Below, one piece after another: positions 1 to 11,817 of a stretch of DNA of 59,891 bases. Under the pieces are notes generated by a model that ran no database searches, was not told the origin of the DNA, and saw nothing but the letters and a program-made list of their open reading frames with translations. Each line of letters begins with the position of its first letter. Within the stretch, counting starts at the first letter, position 1. The stretch lies in the NCBI GenBank assembly GCA_947455485.1, contig CANGNV010000013.1, forward strand, positions 1 to 59,891. The letters are read 5' to 3'. The stretch comes from Burkholderiaceae bacterium (GTDB taxonomy: Bacteria > Pseudomonadota > Gammaproteobacteria > Burkholderiales > Burkholderiaceae). The position numbers and the translations under genes are program-made.

Positions 1-721
1 AACAACTCTTGAGCACTTGGGTCAAGCAAAGCGTATTGAAATCGGCAAAGAAAACACCATCATCATTGACGGTGCTGGCGATGCTAAAGCAATCGAAGCG
101 CGCGTGAAGAACATCCGTGTTCAGATTGAAGAAGCGACTAGCGACTACGACAAAGAGAAGTTGCAAGAGCGCGTTGCCAAGTTGGCAGGCGGTGTTGCGG
201 TGATTCGTGTTGGTGCTGCTACTGAAGTTGAAATGAAAGAAAAGAAAGACCGCGTTGATGATGCATTGCACGCAACTCGTGCAGCGGTTGAAGAAGGTAT
301 TGTTCCTGGCGGTGGCGTAGCATTGTTACGCGCGATGCAAGGTATCAAGGGCTTGAAAGGCGATAACGCTGACCAAGACGCTGGTATCAACATCGTATTG
401 CGCGCCATGGAAGAGCCAATTCGTATCATTGTTTCTAACGCAGGCGATGAAGCTAGCGTAGTTGTTAATGCAGTATTGGCTAGCAAAGGCAATAACGGTT
501 ACAACGCAGCAACTGGTGAATACGGCGACCTCGTAGCTCAAGGCGTGATCGACCCAACTAAGGTAACAAAAACTGCATTGGTTAATGCCGCTTCTGTTGC
601 AGCCTTATTGTTGACCACTGATTGCGCAATTTGCGAAGCACCAAAGGATGATTCCGCTGGTGGTGGCATGCCTGATATGGGCGGCATGGGTGGTATGGGT
701 GGAATGGGCGGCATGATGTAA
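1..721 (+). CDS. groL: GroEL chaperonin, 3' part of gene (5' end outside window)
   Basis: This is the C-terminal 239 residues of the 60-kDa chaperonin, which forms the double-ring ATP-driven folding chamber of the cytosol. The frame is already open at base 2, so the gene is cut by the window edge; the TTG at 17 is an internal Leu codon. Visible family landmarks are [19 protein letters not shown], the GGVAVI and [12 protein letters not shown] stretches, the second equatorial segment with [16 protein letters not shown], and the flexible GGM-repeat tail ([14 protein letters not shown]). The family is usually about 545-550 residues, so roughly 310 residues lie upstream, presumably after groES. 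One oddity is a Cys-x-x-Cys pair (CAIC) near the end of the equatorial domain. A strong terminator follows at 760-795. Identity is certain. Confidence 0.98.
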   Translation, partial: TTLEHLGQAKRIEIGKENTIIIDGAGDAKAIEARVKNIRVQIEEATSDYDKEKLQERVAKLAGGVAVIRVGAATEVEMKEKKDRVDDALHATRAAVEEGIVPGGGVALLRAMQGIKGLKGDNADQDAGINIVLRAMEEPIRIIVSNAGDEASVVVNAVLASKGNNGYNAATGEYGDLVAQGVIDPTKVTKTALVNAASVAALLLTTDCAICEAPKDDSAGGGMPDMGGMGGMGGMGGMM

Positions 722-759
722 TAGTCGTCAATTTCCTCGGCTATCAAGCTGTAGAAACT

Positions 760-795
760 AAAACGCCTGGTTCAAAAGACCGGGCGTTTTTTATT
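760..795 (+). terminator. Rho-independent terminator after groL
   Basis: The arms AAAACGCCTGG (760-770) and CCGGGCGTTTT (780-790) pair over 11 positions with one G-T pair and a 9-base loop, followed by a T-rich run. It ends the groL transcript and separates it from the carrier gene that starts at 934. Confidence 0.9.
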
Positions 796-933
796 GGTGC
801 AAGTTGGTGCATCAAGTTAATGCGGGCTGCACCAAAGCGGTGATCTGAGCATAAATCTTTCGAGCCTCCAAGAACACAATGAACCTCTAAGTTTAATTTT
901 AGACATTCCAGTAGTTCGAATAAGGAGATAAGT

Positions 934-2202
934 ATGAGTACAACAACAATGAGTGCGGCACCTGCTAGCACTAACCCCTTAAAGTCCAAATGGGTGCAGC
1001 TTGCCCTTGGCGTCATCTGCATGATGTCGATTTCAAGTCCCCAGTATGTCTGGGCGCTATTTACTAAGCCTATCATGGGCCAGCTTGGTGTGACTCTGAC
1101 TGAGTTGCAGGTAACTTTTTCAATTTTGATTGTGTTGCAAACTTTCTTCTCACCTTTTCAGGGTTATTTGGTTGATAAGTTTGGACCTCGTCTTTTGCTG
1201 TCCATTGGTACGATTCTCACTGGCCTAAGCTGGGTACTTTCCGCTAACCTCACAACAGTTTCCAATCTTTACATTACTTATGGTGTGCTCGGTGGTCTGG
1301 GTACCGGTATTGTTTACATTGGCGTTGTTGGTCTGATGGTCCGATGGTTTCCAAATAACCGAGGTTTTGCAGTAGGCATGGTTGCCGCTGGATACGGCAT
1401 CGGCGCGCTCTTAACAACCTTTCCAATTGCTACTAGTCTTACTGAAACTGGCTTACAAGGCACATTAACCTTCTTTGGCTACATTATTGGTGCAGTAGGC
1501 CTCTTGGCTGCTCAGGGTATTCGGGTACCTCACGCTGATCGCGTTCAGACTGCCGGCCAGATTGAAGCGGCTGCCTCAGGAGTTGCTCCTAAAGCAATGC
1601 TCAAGACCCCAGTTTTTTGGTTGATGTTCTTGATGATGTCCATGATGTCCACATCAGGCTTGATGGTGATTTCTCAGATGGGTGCATTTGCGAAAGATTT
1701 TGGAATTACTGGCGCAATGGTTTTTGGTATGGCTGCGTTGCCCTTGGCTTTAACTATTGACCGTGTAACCAATGGCTTAACACGCCCCTTATTTGGCTGG
1801 GTATCAGACAAAATCGGACGCGAATACACCATGACTATTGCATTCGGCCTTGAGGCAGTAGCAATGTTTTTCTGGGTAATGACACGTTCTGACCCTGTGA
1901 TGTTTGTGATTTTGTCAGGTATTGTGTTCTTTGGCTGGGGTGAGATTTTCTCTTTATTCCCATCAACCTTGACAGATACTTTTGGTCAGAAACATGCAAC
2001 GACCAACTATGGTTTCTTGTATATGGCACAGGGTGTTGGCTCCATCATCGGTGGTCCGATTGCAGCTTACATCCATGGTGTTACTGAGAGTTGGATCCCC
2101 GTGTTTGCAATCATGATTGTTCTAGATGCAAGCGCAGCGCTTCTTGCCTTCTTTGTATTGCGTCCAATGCGCGCAAAGTATATAAAGGCTAAGCTAGCTT
2201 AG
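934..2202 (+). CDS. MFS transporter, oxalate/formate antiporter (OFA/OxlT-like) family
   Basis: A 422-residue inner-membrane carrier with about twelve hydrophobic segments, the usual size for the major facilitator superfamily. The N half has the loop motif GYLVDKFGPR (around residues 74-83) and the C half has its counterpart GWVSDKIGRE (around 289-298). The overall pattern is that of the OFA family, whose type member OxlT exchanges oxalate for formate. The start is an ATG preceded by TAAGGAGATA at 921-930, an excellent ribosome site. In TM11, where OxlT has an essential lysine, this protein reads MAQGVGSIIGG with Gln366; Arg277 and Arg284 lie in the TM8 region. The substrate may therefore be another small carboxylate. 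The gene stands alone between two terminators. Family certain, substrate uncertain. Confidence 0.88.
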   Translation: MSTTTMSAAPASTNPLKSKWVQLALGVICMMSISSPQYVWALFTKPIMGQLGVTLTELQVTFSILIVLQTFFSPFQGYLVDKFGPRLLLSIGTILTGLSWVLSANLTTVSNLYITYGVLGGLGTGIVYIGVVGLMVRWFPNNRGFAVGMVAAGYGIGALLTTFPIATSLTETGLQGTLTFFGYIIGAVGLLAAQGIRVPHADRVQTAGQIEAAASGVAPKAMLKTPVFWLMFLMMSMMSTSGLMVISQMGAFAKDFGITGAMVFGMAALPLALTIDRVTNGLTRPLFGWVSDKIGREYTMTIAFGLEAVAMFFWVMTRSDPVMFVILSGIVFFGWGEIFSLFPSTLTDTFGQKHATTNYGFLYMAQGVGSIIGGPIAAYIHGVTESWIPVFAIMIVLDASAALLAFFVLRPMRAKYIKAKLA

Positions 2203-2226
2203 TAGTAGTAAAAATCCTCGTAATGT

Positions 2227-2256
2227 AAAAGGGCTGCCAATGGCAGCCCTTTTTGC
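2227..2256. terminator. Bidirectional terminator between the MFS gene and the DUF4239 gene
   Basis: The perfect 8-bp stem GGGCTGCC / GGCAGCCC (2231-2238 and 2242-2249) has a 3-base loop and is flanked by AAAA on the left and TTTTT on the right. It can therefore end transcripts from both strands and serves the two convergent genes on either side. Confidence 0.9.
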
Positions 2257-2281
2257 AAATAGCAAGATGATTCCGAGTAGA

Positions 2282-3073
2282 TTACTGCCAGGCTTTCTGA
2301 AGTTTTAAAAAATCTGCATTCATCATCTGTGGATCTAGTAAAAGATGTGGGAATTCCAGGGCAAAAATTACGTACAGTGCAAGCCCCATCAAGCCTAAAT
2401 AAAGTACTGTTAGAAACCAATCCTCTTCCTTTTTGACTGCCATCGAGTAACCGCTTAATAAGGCTCCTATTGAGAGCAGTGCAAATAGAAAACGCTCAAT
2501 AATTGGTGGGGGATGACGTTTTCCGTTGAGTATCCCCTGCTGGAAAACATCCAGGAGATTTGTGAGTTGAGGTTTCAAGATGTTGTTGGCCAAATCCTTA
2601 GTACTCGCTGGGGCGCGCGAAATCGCTTGATTGATATCTTTATTAAGAGTATTCAAAGTCTTAGTTAAGGCATCATTATTGGCATCAAGATCATTAAATG
2701 TTTTGATGTTTTCATACTTAGACATTCTTAGGGAAAGAATTTGCTTTAAGGTAGTTTTGACTATGACGCGATCTGTTGGATTGAGATACTCACTCGATTG
2801 TTCAATCTGATTAAGAGCATAGGACTGCTCATGCGTTAAGCTCACCCGATTATCGAAGTGATCAGTTGCACTTGAAAAAGTAAAGCCGAGTACCAATGCC
2901 GATAGCCCAAAAATAGCTGTTGCCAATGAATCTCTAATAACCACCTTATCCGAGCGGCGGACTTGGTATCTTCCATAGAGCCAGCCTATCAATAGAAATA
3001 TCAGAATTGAGGCAAAAAATATCAGAGGAGCAAATGGAACCAGGTTGAGGTGATTTTCCATAAAACTATGCAT
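2282..3073 (-). CDS. DUF4239 (bestrophin-like domain) membrane protein
   Basis: A 263-residue membrane protein. Two hydrophobic segments lie near the N terminus (about residues 12-32 and 49-67), then a long polar, probably helical stretch (about 70-185) rich in Asn, Leu, Asp and Lys, then two more segments (about 193-212 and 219-240) followed by EFPHLLLDP. This 2+2 layout with a soluble middle and an acidic-Pro C-terminal motif fits DUF4239, sometimes called a bestrophin-like domain; its function is not established. The ATG at 3073 has GAGAG at a suitable distance on the minus strand; a second ATG four codons later is possible. It reads in the same direction as the pnt genes but lies beyond their terminator, so it probably has its own promoter in the 95-base gap. 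Family assignment is from recall. Confidence 0.75.
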   Translation of the reverse strand: MHSFMENHLNLVPFAPLIFFASILIFLLIGWLYGRYQVRRSDKVVIRDSLATAIFGLSALVLGFTFSSATDHFDNRVSLTHEQSYALNQIEQSSEYLNPTDRVIVKTTLKQILSLRMSKYENIKTFNDLDANNDALTKTLNTLNKDINQAISRAPASTKDLANNILKPQLTNLLDVFQQGILNGKRHPPPIIERFLFALLSIGALLSGYSMAVKKEEDWFLTVLYLGLMGLALYVIFALEFPHLLLDPQMMNADFLKLQKAWQ

Positions 3074-3125
3074 AGCAGTCTCTCGTAAAGTGGAATTGCC
3101 AAGTTAAGCGGTATGTTTAGTGTAA

Positions 3126-3147
3126 TAAAAAACCGCCCGAAGGCGGT
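3126..3147 (-). terminator. Rho-independent terminator after pntB
   Basis: Read on the minus strand, ACCGCC-TTCG-GGCGGT (3132-3147) forms a 6-bp stem closed by a stable TTCG tetraloop, followed by TTTTTT. It ends the pntAA-pntAB-pntB transcript. Confidence 0.9.
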
Positions 3148-3168
3148 CATTTATTGAGTATTGGAAGT

Positions 3169-4536
3169 TTAACTAACTGACTTCACCATATCTTCCACGA
3201 CTTTCTTCGCATCACCGAAGACCATCATCGTTTTGTCCATATAGAAGAGTTCGTTATCAAGGCCAGCATAACCTGCGGCCATGGAGCGCTTGTTCACAAT
3301 AATCGTTTTAGCTTTGAATGCTTCCAAGATTGGCATGCCAAAGATTGGACTACCAGGTGTGCGAGCAGCCGGGTTCACCACGTCGTTTGCACCAAGTACA
3401 AGCACTACATCAGCCTGACCAAAGTCACTATTGATATCTTCCATCTCAAATACTTGATCGTATGGAACTTCAGCTTCAGCTAAGAGTACGTTCATATGAC
3501 CAGGCATGCGACCTGCCACTGGGTGAATTGCGTACTTCACAGTCACGCCATGGTGGGTGAGCTTCTCCGTTAATTCTTTTAGAGCGTGTTGAGCGCGGGC
3601 AACTGCCAAGCCGTAGCCAGGAACAATCACAACAGTGTCTGCATTCTCCATGAGGAAAGCGGCATCCTCTGGGGAGCCAGTTTTATAGTTCTTTGGACCG
3701 CCATCATCAGCGCCACCAGCAGAAGCTTCAGCGCCAAATCCGCCAAGCAATACTGCCAAGATAGAACGGTTCATCGCCTTACACATGATGTAAGACAGAA
3801 TCGCGCCAGAAGAGCCTACGCAAGCGCCAGCAATGATCAATACTGGATTGTTCAATGTAAAACCAATGCCTGCAGCTGCCCAACCAGAGTAGCTGTTGAG
3901 CATAGATACAACGACCGGCATATCTGCACCGCCGATTGGGATGATTAATGTCACACCCAATACCAATGCAATTGCACACATTACTAAGAATGCTTCGTGG
4001 CTGCCTGTCATGAGGTACATGACGCCACCAGAAACCATGCCAACAGCAAGAATGAGGTTGAGTAAGTGCTGACCAGCAAAAGTCACTGGTTTTCCGCTGA
4101 CTTTTCCAGAGAGTTTTCCGAATGCAATGACAGAAGCCGTAAAGGTAATTGCACCAATAAATGCACCAATAAACAGCTCAATCTTTTGCGCACCAGTATG
4201 GTCATGGGCGGGGTTGTATACCGCTGCAATCGCAATCAATACAGCTGACAAACCAACAAAGGAGTGCATGAGTGCTACAAGCTCAGGCATCTTGGTCATC
4301 TGTACGCGCTTAGCTGCAAGCGTTCCAATGATGGCGCCACCAACAATCGCGCCAATAATCAATGAGAAGACTGGCTTAAAGTCAGGAATCATGAAGGTAG
4401 TAATCACGGCAAGTAACATGCCGATCATGCCAAAGGTATTGCCTTGACGTGAAGTTGTTGGTGATGACAATCCACGCAGAGCGAGGATGAAAAGCACCGA
4501 TGAAATGAGATAGGAAATCGCGGTTATGTTTGACAT
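3169..4536 (-). CDS. pntB: NAD(P) transhydrogenase subunit beta
   Basis: A 455-residue integral membrane subunit of the proton-translocating transhydrogenase, which uses the proton gradient to move hydride from NADH to NADP+ and so supplies NADPH. The N-terminal part (about 1-270) is a run of hydrophobic helices (domain II). The C-terminal part is the soluble NADP(H)-binding domain III, with PGYGLAVARAQ near residue 305 and GANDVVNPAART near 382. Length matches the family (about 460). It is the last gene of the three-gene pnt operon, 32 bases after pntAB, and is followed by a strong terminator. Identity is certain. Confidence 0.97.
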   Translation of the reverse strand: MSNITAISYLISSVLFILALRGLSSPTTSRQGNTFGMIGMLLAVITTFMIPDFKPVFSLIIGAIVGGAIIGTLAAKRVQMTKMPELVALMHSFVGLSAVLIAIAAVYNPAHDHTGAQKIELFIGAFIGAITFTASVIAFGKLSGKVSGKPVTFAGQHLLNLILAVGMVSGGVMYLMTGSHEAFLVMCAIALVLGVTLIIPIGGADMPVVVSMLNSYSGWAAAGIGFTLNNPVLIIAGACVGSSGAILSYIMCKAMNRSILAVLLGGFGAEASAGGADDGGPKNYKTGSPEDAAFLMENADTVVIVPGYGLAVARAQHALKELTEKLTHHGVTVKYAIHPVAGRMPGHMNVLLAEAEVPYDQVFEMEDINSDFGQADVVLVLGANDVVNPAARTPGSPIFGMPILEAFKAKTIIVNKRSMAAGYAGLDNELFYMDKTMMVFGDAKKVVEDMVKSVS

Positions 4537-4568
4537 TGTTGTGGTCTCTATAAGATCTTGTTCTAGTT

Positions 4569-4907
4569 TTATTTAGTTCCAGCCGCATCAGCCTTAGGGG
4601 CTTTTTTCTTGAACATCTCAAGCATGCGACGGGTGACCATAAAGCCACCAAAAATATTGATTGATGCTAAGAAGACTGCCACTGCACCAATGATGCTGGT
4701 GAGGGTGATCTCATCGCCACCAATTACTTCAGTTTGAAGTAGGGCGCCAACAATAATGATTCCAGAAATAGCATTAGTAACCGCCATGAGTGGAGTGTGA
4801 AGTGCAGGTGTCACATTCCAAACAACGTGGTAGCCAACAAAAATGGCCAATACAAATACAGTGATGTTTTGGACTGTAAGGATGCTTTGAAATGCAGCGA
4901 GATCCAT
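4569..4907 (-). CDS. pntAB: NAD(P) transhydrogenase subunit alpha part 2 (membrane part)
   Basis: A 112-residue membrane protein corresponding to the C-terminal hydrophobic part of the single-chain E. coli PntA. It has about three hydrophobic helices (roughly residues 12-30, 37-58 and 67-90) containing [17 protein letters not shown] and [13 protein letters not shown], both typical of this fragment. Its polar tail is Lys/Ala rich. It contributes the alpha half of the proton channel (domain II) next to PntB. It lies 24 bases after pntAA and 32 bases before pntB on the same strand. The split alpha subunit is a known arrangement in several proteobacteria and not a frameshift, since both pieces have their own starts and ribosome sites. 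Confidence 0.95.
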   Translation of the reverse strand: MDLAAFQSILTVQNITVFVLAIFVGYHVVWNVTPALHTPLMAVTNAISGIIIVGALLQTEVIGGDEITLTSIIGAVAVFLASINIFGGFMVTRRMLEMFKKKAPKADAAGTK

Positions 4908-4931
4908 GATGTTTCCTTTGAAAATTCTTTA

Positions 4932-6062
4932 TTAGTTTTTACGGACGGCTTGGCCATCACGACACATGAGGCAGGCAGTTACGATGTCATCATCAGTTGG
5001 GATAACTAACTTCGCTTCTGCATCAACAATGAGCTTCATGAAGTCAAGCAAGTTGCGTGCGTACAGGGCGGAGGCATCTGCAGCCACCATGCTTGCAAGG
5101 TTGGTGTAACCAATGATCTTTACACCATTCTTTTCAACAATTTTGTCTGCTTCTGTCAAAGGGCAGTTGCCTGAACCGTTATCGCCACGACCAGCTGCTA
5201 AGTCGATCACGATAGAACCTGGTTTCATATTGGCAACGGTATCGCTGTGCAATAAGACCGGCGGTTTACGACCTGGAATCAAGGCAGTCGTAATCACGAT
5301 ATCTGCTTGTTGAGCACGCTCAGCAACCAAGGCTGCTTGACGCTTCATCCAAGCTTCTGGCATTGGACGGGCATAACCACCAACACCTTGAGCAATTTCA
5401 CGCTCTTCATCTGTTTCATAAGGCACATCAACAAACTTGGCGCCGAGAGATTCAATTTGTTCTTTGGCGGCAGGGCGCACATCAGATGCTTCGATGACGG
5501 CACCTAAACGCTTAGCAGTCGCAATAGCTTGGAGGCCGGCAACACCAGCACCCAAGATGAGTACACGCGCTGCTTTAACTGTTCCTGCTGCAGTCATGAG
5601 CATTGGCATAAAGCGTTGGTATTCATTGGCACCAACCATCACTGCTTTGTAGCCAGCGATATTGGCCTGTGAAGACAAGACGTCCATGCTTTGTGCACGA
5701 GTAGTGCGTGGGGCAGCCTCCAATGAGAATGCAGTCACGCCTTGTGCAGCCATGGCCGCAATATTGTCGTTATCAAATGGATCGAGCATGCCAATGAGCA
5801 CACTGCCAGATTGAATTTGCTTGAGTTCTGCAGCTTCAGGTGCGCGCACCTTGAGAACGATCTCCGCACCAAAGGCATCAGCTGCGCTTCCAATGGTTGC
5901 GCCTACCGCTTCATATGCAGAATCTGGCTGGCTGGCTTTAACACCCGCATCCTTTTGAATAACAACCGTATGGCCTTGGCCAATCAGTTTCTTAACGGTT
6001 TCCGGTGTGGCGGCAACCCGAGTTTCCCCAGGTCTGATTTCCAGCGGTACTCCTATGCGCAT
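4932..6062 (-). CDS. pntAA: NAD(P) transhydrogenase subunit alpha part 1 (NAD-binding)
   Basis: A 376-residue soluble protein equal to domain I of transhydrogenase, which binds NAD(H) and passes hydride to PntB. It starts MRIGVPLEIRPGETRVA, as family members do. Visible motifs are RAQSMD (122-127, the conserved R-Q-D loop), the Rossmann motif GAGVAGLQA (171-179) and ASDVRP (192-197, whose Asp binds the adenosine ribose). The ATG at 6062 has GGAG about 9 bases upstream. It is the first gene of the pnt operon; the 174-base gap to mnmA on the other strand must hold its promoter. That gap is AT-rich and contains an imperfect inverted repeat at 6104-6139. Identity is certain. Confidence 0.97.
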   Translation of the reverse strand: MRIGVPLEIRPGETRVAATPETVKKLIGQGHTVVIQKDAGVKASQPDSAYEAVGATIGSAADAFGAEIVLKVRAPEAAELKQIQSGSVLIGMLDPFDNDNIAAMAAQGVTAFSLEAAPRTTRAQSMDVLSSQANIAGYKAVMVGANEYQRFMPMLMTAAGTVKAARVLILGAGVAGLQAIATAKRLGAVIEASDVRPAAKEQIESLGAKFVDVPYETDEEREIAQGVGGYARPMPEAWMKRQAALVAERAQQADIVITTALIPGRKPPVLLHSDTVANMKPGSIVIDLAAGRGDNGSGNCPLTEADKIVEKNGVKIIGYTNLASMVAADASALYARNLLDFMKLIVDAEAKLVIPTDDDIVTACLMCRDGQAVRKN

Positions 6063-6103
6063 GGCATGTCTCCAAATGCTAATGATTCAAAAAATCTATT
6101 TTA

Positions 6104-6139
6104 GGTATATATACGCGAATACACATATATATGGATACC
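6104..6139. repeat. AT-rich imperfect inverted repeat in the pntAA/mnmA divergent gap
   Basis: GGTATATATA on the left and TATATATGGATACC on the right are complementary apart from a small bulge, with about a dozen bases between them. It sits about 40 bases upstream of pntAA and 100 bases upstream of mnmA. It could be an operator or simply part of an AT-rich promoter region; I cannot identify a binding protein. Confidence 0.4.
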
Positions 6140-6236
6140 CTTATGTTTTACGTTACTTCACTTTAGCTGTGGAGCTAACTTGAGTTAAGGCTTCTACAAT
6201 AGGGTTTTAGCTTATATTGAATTCTCGCATTTTTTG

Positions 6237-7352
6237 ATGATCCCGCTCAATTCTTCCGCAATACCGGCCTCAAAACCATCCAAAGTCGTTGTTGGCATGT
6301 CTGGAGGGGTGGATTCGTCTGTTGCAGCCTGGATGCTCAAGCAGCAAGGCTATGAAGTAATTGGCCTTTTCATGAAAAACTGGGAAGACGATGACAGTGA
6401 TGAATACTGCTCGGCACGCCAGGATTGGTTGGATGTGGTGTCTGTGGCAGATCTCATCGGTATTGATGTCGAGGCGGTCAATTTTGCAGCTGAGTACCGC
6501 GAGCGAGTTTTTGCCGAGTTCTTACGCGAATATGCCGCCGGAAGGACCCCAAATCCTGATGTTTTGTGCAATGCAGAAATTAAGTTCAAAGCATTTTTAG
6601 ATCACGCCATGAGTTTGGGGGCAGACGCCATCGCCACGGGCCACTATGCGCGGGTTCGGCATGAGGGCGGTCAAGTGCAATTATTGAAGGCGTTGGACGC
6701 CAGTAAAGATCAAAGTTACTTCTTGCACCGCTTAACCCAAAGCCAATTGGCGAATGTTCTTTTCCCCTTGGGGGAGATTCCGAAAACGGAAGTGCGAAAG
6801 ATCGCTGAGCAAATTGGCTTACACAATGCGCGTAAGAAAGATTCCACGGGAATTTGCTTTATTGGTGAGCGCCCATTCCGAGAATTCTTGAACCGCTACT
6901 TGCCACGCACTCCAGGACCCATCAAAACCCCTGAAGGTAAAACGGTTGGAGAGCATATGGGGCTTGCCTTCTTTACCCTCGGGCAGCGTAAAGGCATTGG
7001 CCTAGGTGGTAGTCAAGATGGTAATGGCGATGCTTGGTATGTTGCACGCAAAGATGTCGTTAACAACACCTTATACGTTGCCCAAGGCCACGAGCACCCA
7101 TGGCTGCTAGCAAATCAGCTATCTGCAATTGATGCTAGTTGGGTTGCGGGCACGGCTCCTGCGCCAGGACAGTATTCAGCAAAAACCCGTTATCGCCAAG
7201 CAGACTCTGCATGTGCACTTGCCACGGGAATGGAAGGGCCTCTCAGTTTTGAACTGGCTTTCCCAGAAGCTCAGTGGGCAGTCACCCCCGGCCAGTCTGC
7301 CGTTTTGTACGACGGTGACATTTGCTTGGGCGGCGGAATTATTTCCGCCTAG
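6237..7352 (+). CDS. mnmA: tRNA-specific 2-thiouridylase MnmA
   Basis: A 371-residue cytosolic enzyme that thiolates U34 of the Lys, Glu and Gln tRNAs, using sulfur relayed from IscS through Tus proteins. It has the PP-loop motif SGGVDSS (about 22-28), the catalytic cysteine in [12 protein letters not shown] (Cys111) and the second, persulfide-forming cysteine in [10 protein letters not shown] (Cys207), so both redox cysteines are present. The C-terminal beta-barrel ends in [13 protein letters not shown] prefer the ATG at 6237; a TTG one codon earlier is less likely. It diverges from the pnt operon and ends 4 bases before the convergent GST gene. Identity is certain. Confidence 0.97.
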   Translation: MIPLNSSAIPASKPSKVVVGMSGGVDSSVAAWMLKQQGYEVIGLFMKNWEDDDSDEYCSARQDWLDVVSVADLIGIDVEAVNFAAEYRERVFAEFLREYAAGRTPNPDVLCNAEIKFKAFLDHAMSLGADAIATGHYARVRHEGGQVQLLKALDASKDQSYFLHRLTQSQLANVLFPLGEIPKTEVRKIAEQIGLHNARKKDSTGICFIGERPFREFLNRYLPRTPGPIKTPEGKTVGEHMGLAFFTLGQRKGIGLGGSQDGNGDAWYVARKDVVNNTLYVAQGHEHPWLLANQLSAIDASWVAGTAPAPGQYSAKTRYRQADSACALATGMEGPLSFELAFPEAQWAVTPGQSAVLYDGDICLGGGIISA

Positions 7353-7356
7353 GGAT

Positions 7357-10824
<3,468 letters not shown>

Positions 10825-10839
10825 CAAACTGGTTAAGAC

Positions 10840-11814
10840 TTAAACCTGCGCCCCGAAGTTTGGGTCGTCATTGCGGGTTGTATCTTCAGGTTTACGTTCA
10901 CCTTTAACTAAATCCTCACGCGTCACTCCAAGCCACATTGCTAGAGCTGCTGCCACGAAAACTGAAGAGTAGATACCGAACAAGATACCGATGGTGAGTG
11001 CCAAAGCAAAGTAGAAGAGGGTGGGGCCACCAAAAATCAACATGGCTAAAACCATCATCTCAGTACTACCGTGAGTAATCACGGTGCGACTGATTGTGCT
11101 GGTAATCGCATTGTCAATAATCTCGCGGGTATTCATCTTGCGGTACTTGCGGAAGTTTTCACGAATACGGTCAAAGATCACCACGGATTCGTTTACTGAG
11201 TAACCCAATACTGCCAGTACTGCCGCTAACACGGAGAGTGAGAACTCCCACTGGAAGAAGGCGAAGAAGCCAAGAATAATCACAATGTCATGCAAGTTCG
11301 CGATGATGCCGGCGACAGCAAATTTCCACTCAAAACGGAAAGAGAGGTAAACCACAATGCCGATGATTACAAATAGCAGCGCCATCAATCCATCGATTGC
11401 CAGCTCACGCCCAACCTGTGGGCCAACGAACTCGACACGTTGTAATTTCACGCCGGAAGTTGCTGGTTCAAGGGCCTTCATCACTGCTGCACTTTGATCT
11501 GCAGAGGAAATCATTTTTCCTTCAGCATCTTTTTGTAGCGGCAGGCGAATCATCACGTCACGTGAGCTACCAAAGTTCTGAATCTGAGTATCGGCGTAAC
11601 CTAACTTTTCTACATTTGACCTGATGGAATCCAAAGGGGCGGTCTGGGGGTAAGAAACCTCCATTACCGTACCGCCAGTGAACTCAATTGATAGATGAAG
11701 TCCGTTATGCCAGAGGAAGAAAACGGCGGCTAAAAAGGTAACTAGAGAAACCGCATTGAGCGCCAATGCATGGCGCATAAAGGGAATATCTTTTTTGATC
11801 CGGAAAAATTCCAT
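10840..11814 (-). CDS. secF: Protein translocase subunit SecF
   Basis: A 324-residue inner-membrane subunit of the SecDF complex, which uses the proton gradient to pull exported proteins through SecYEG. One N-terminal helix (about 18-37) is followed by a periplasmic region beginning LSIEFTGGTVMEVSYP, then five helices. The conserved VNESVVIFDRIREN motif is present near residue 208. It starts three bases after the secD stop, as usual for this pair, and closes the queA-tgt-yajC-secD-secF run. Identity is certain. Confidence 0.97.
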   Translation of the reverse strand: MEFFRIKKDIPFMRHALALNAVSLVTFLAAVFFLWHNGLHLSIEFTGGTVMEVSYPQTAPLDSIRSNVEKLGYADTQIQNFGSSRDVMIRLPLQKDAEGKMISSADQSAAVMKALEPATSGVKLQRVEFVGPQVGRELAIDGLMALLFVIIGIVVYLSFRFEWKFAVAGIIANLHDIVIILGFFAFFQWEFSLSVLAAVLAVLGYSVNESVVIFDRIRENFRKYRKMNTREIIDNAITSTISRTVITHGSTEMMVLAMLIFGGPTLFYFALALTIGILFGIYSSVFVAAALAMWLGVTREDLVKGERKPEDTTRNDDPNFGAQV

Positions 11815-11817
11815 GAC

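Noticed and set aside
145..492. Open frame antisense to groL
   Set aside because: Its translation has no family features and the groL frame on the other strand is fully conserved; it is a shadow of groL codon bias.
4569..6062. Frameshifted pntA
   Set aside because: The alpha subunit is split by design: each part has its own start, spacing and family length, and the split form is known in other bacteria.
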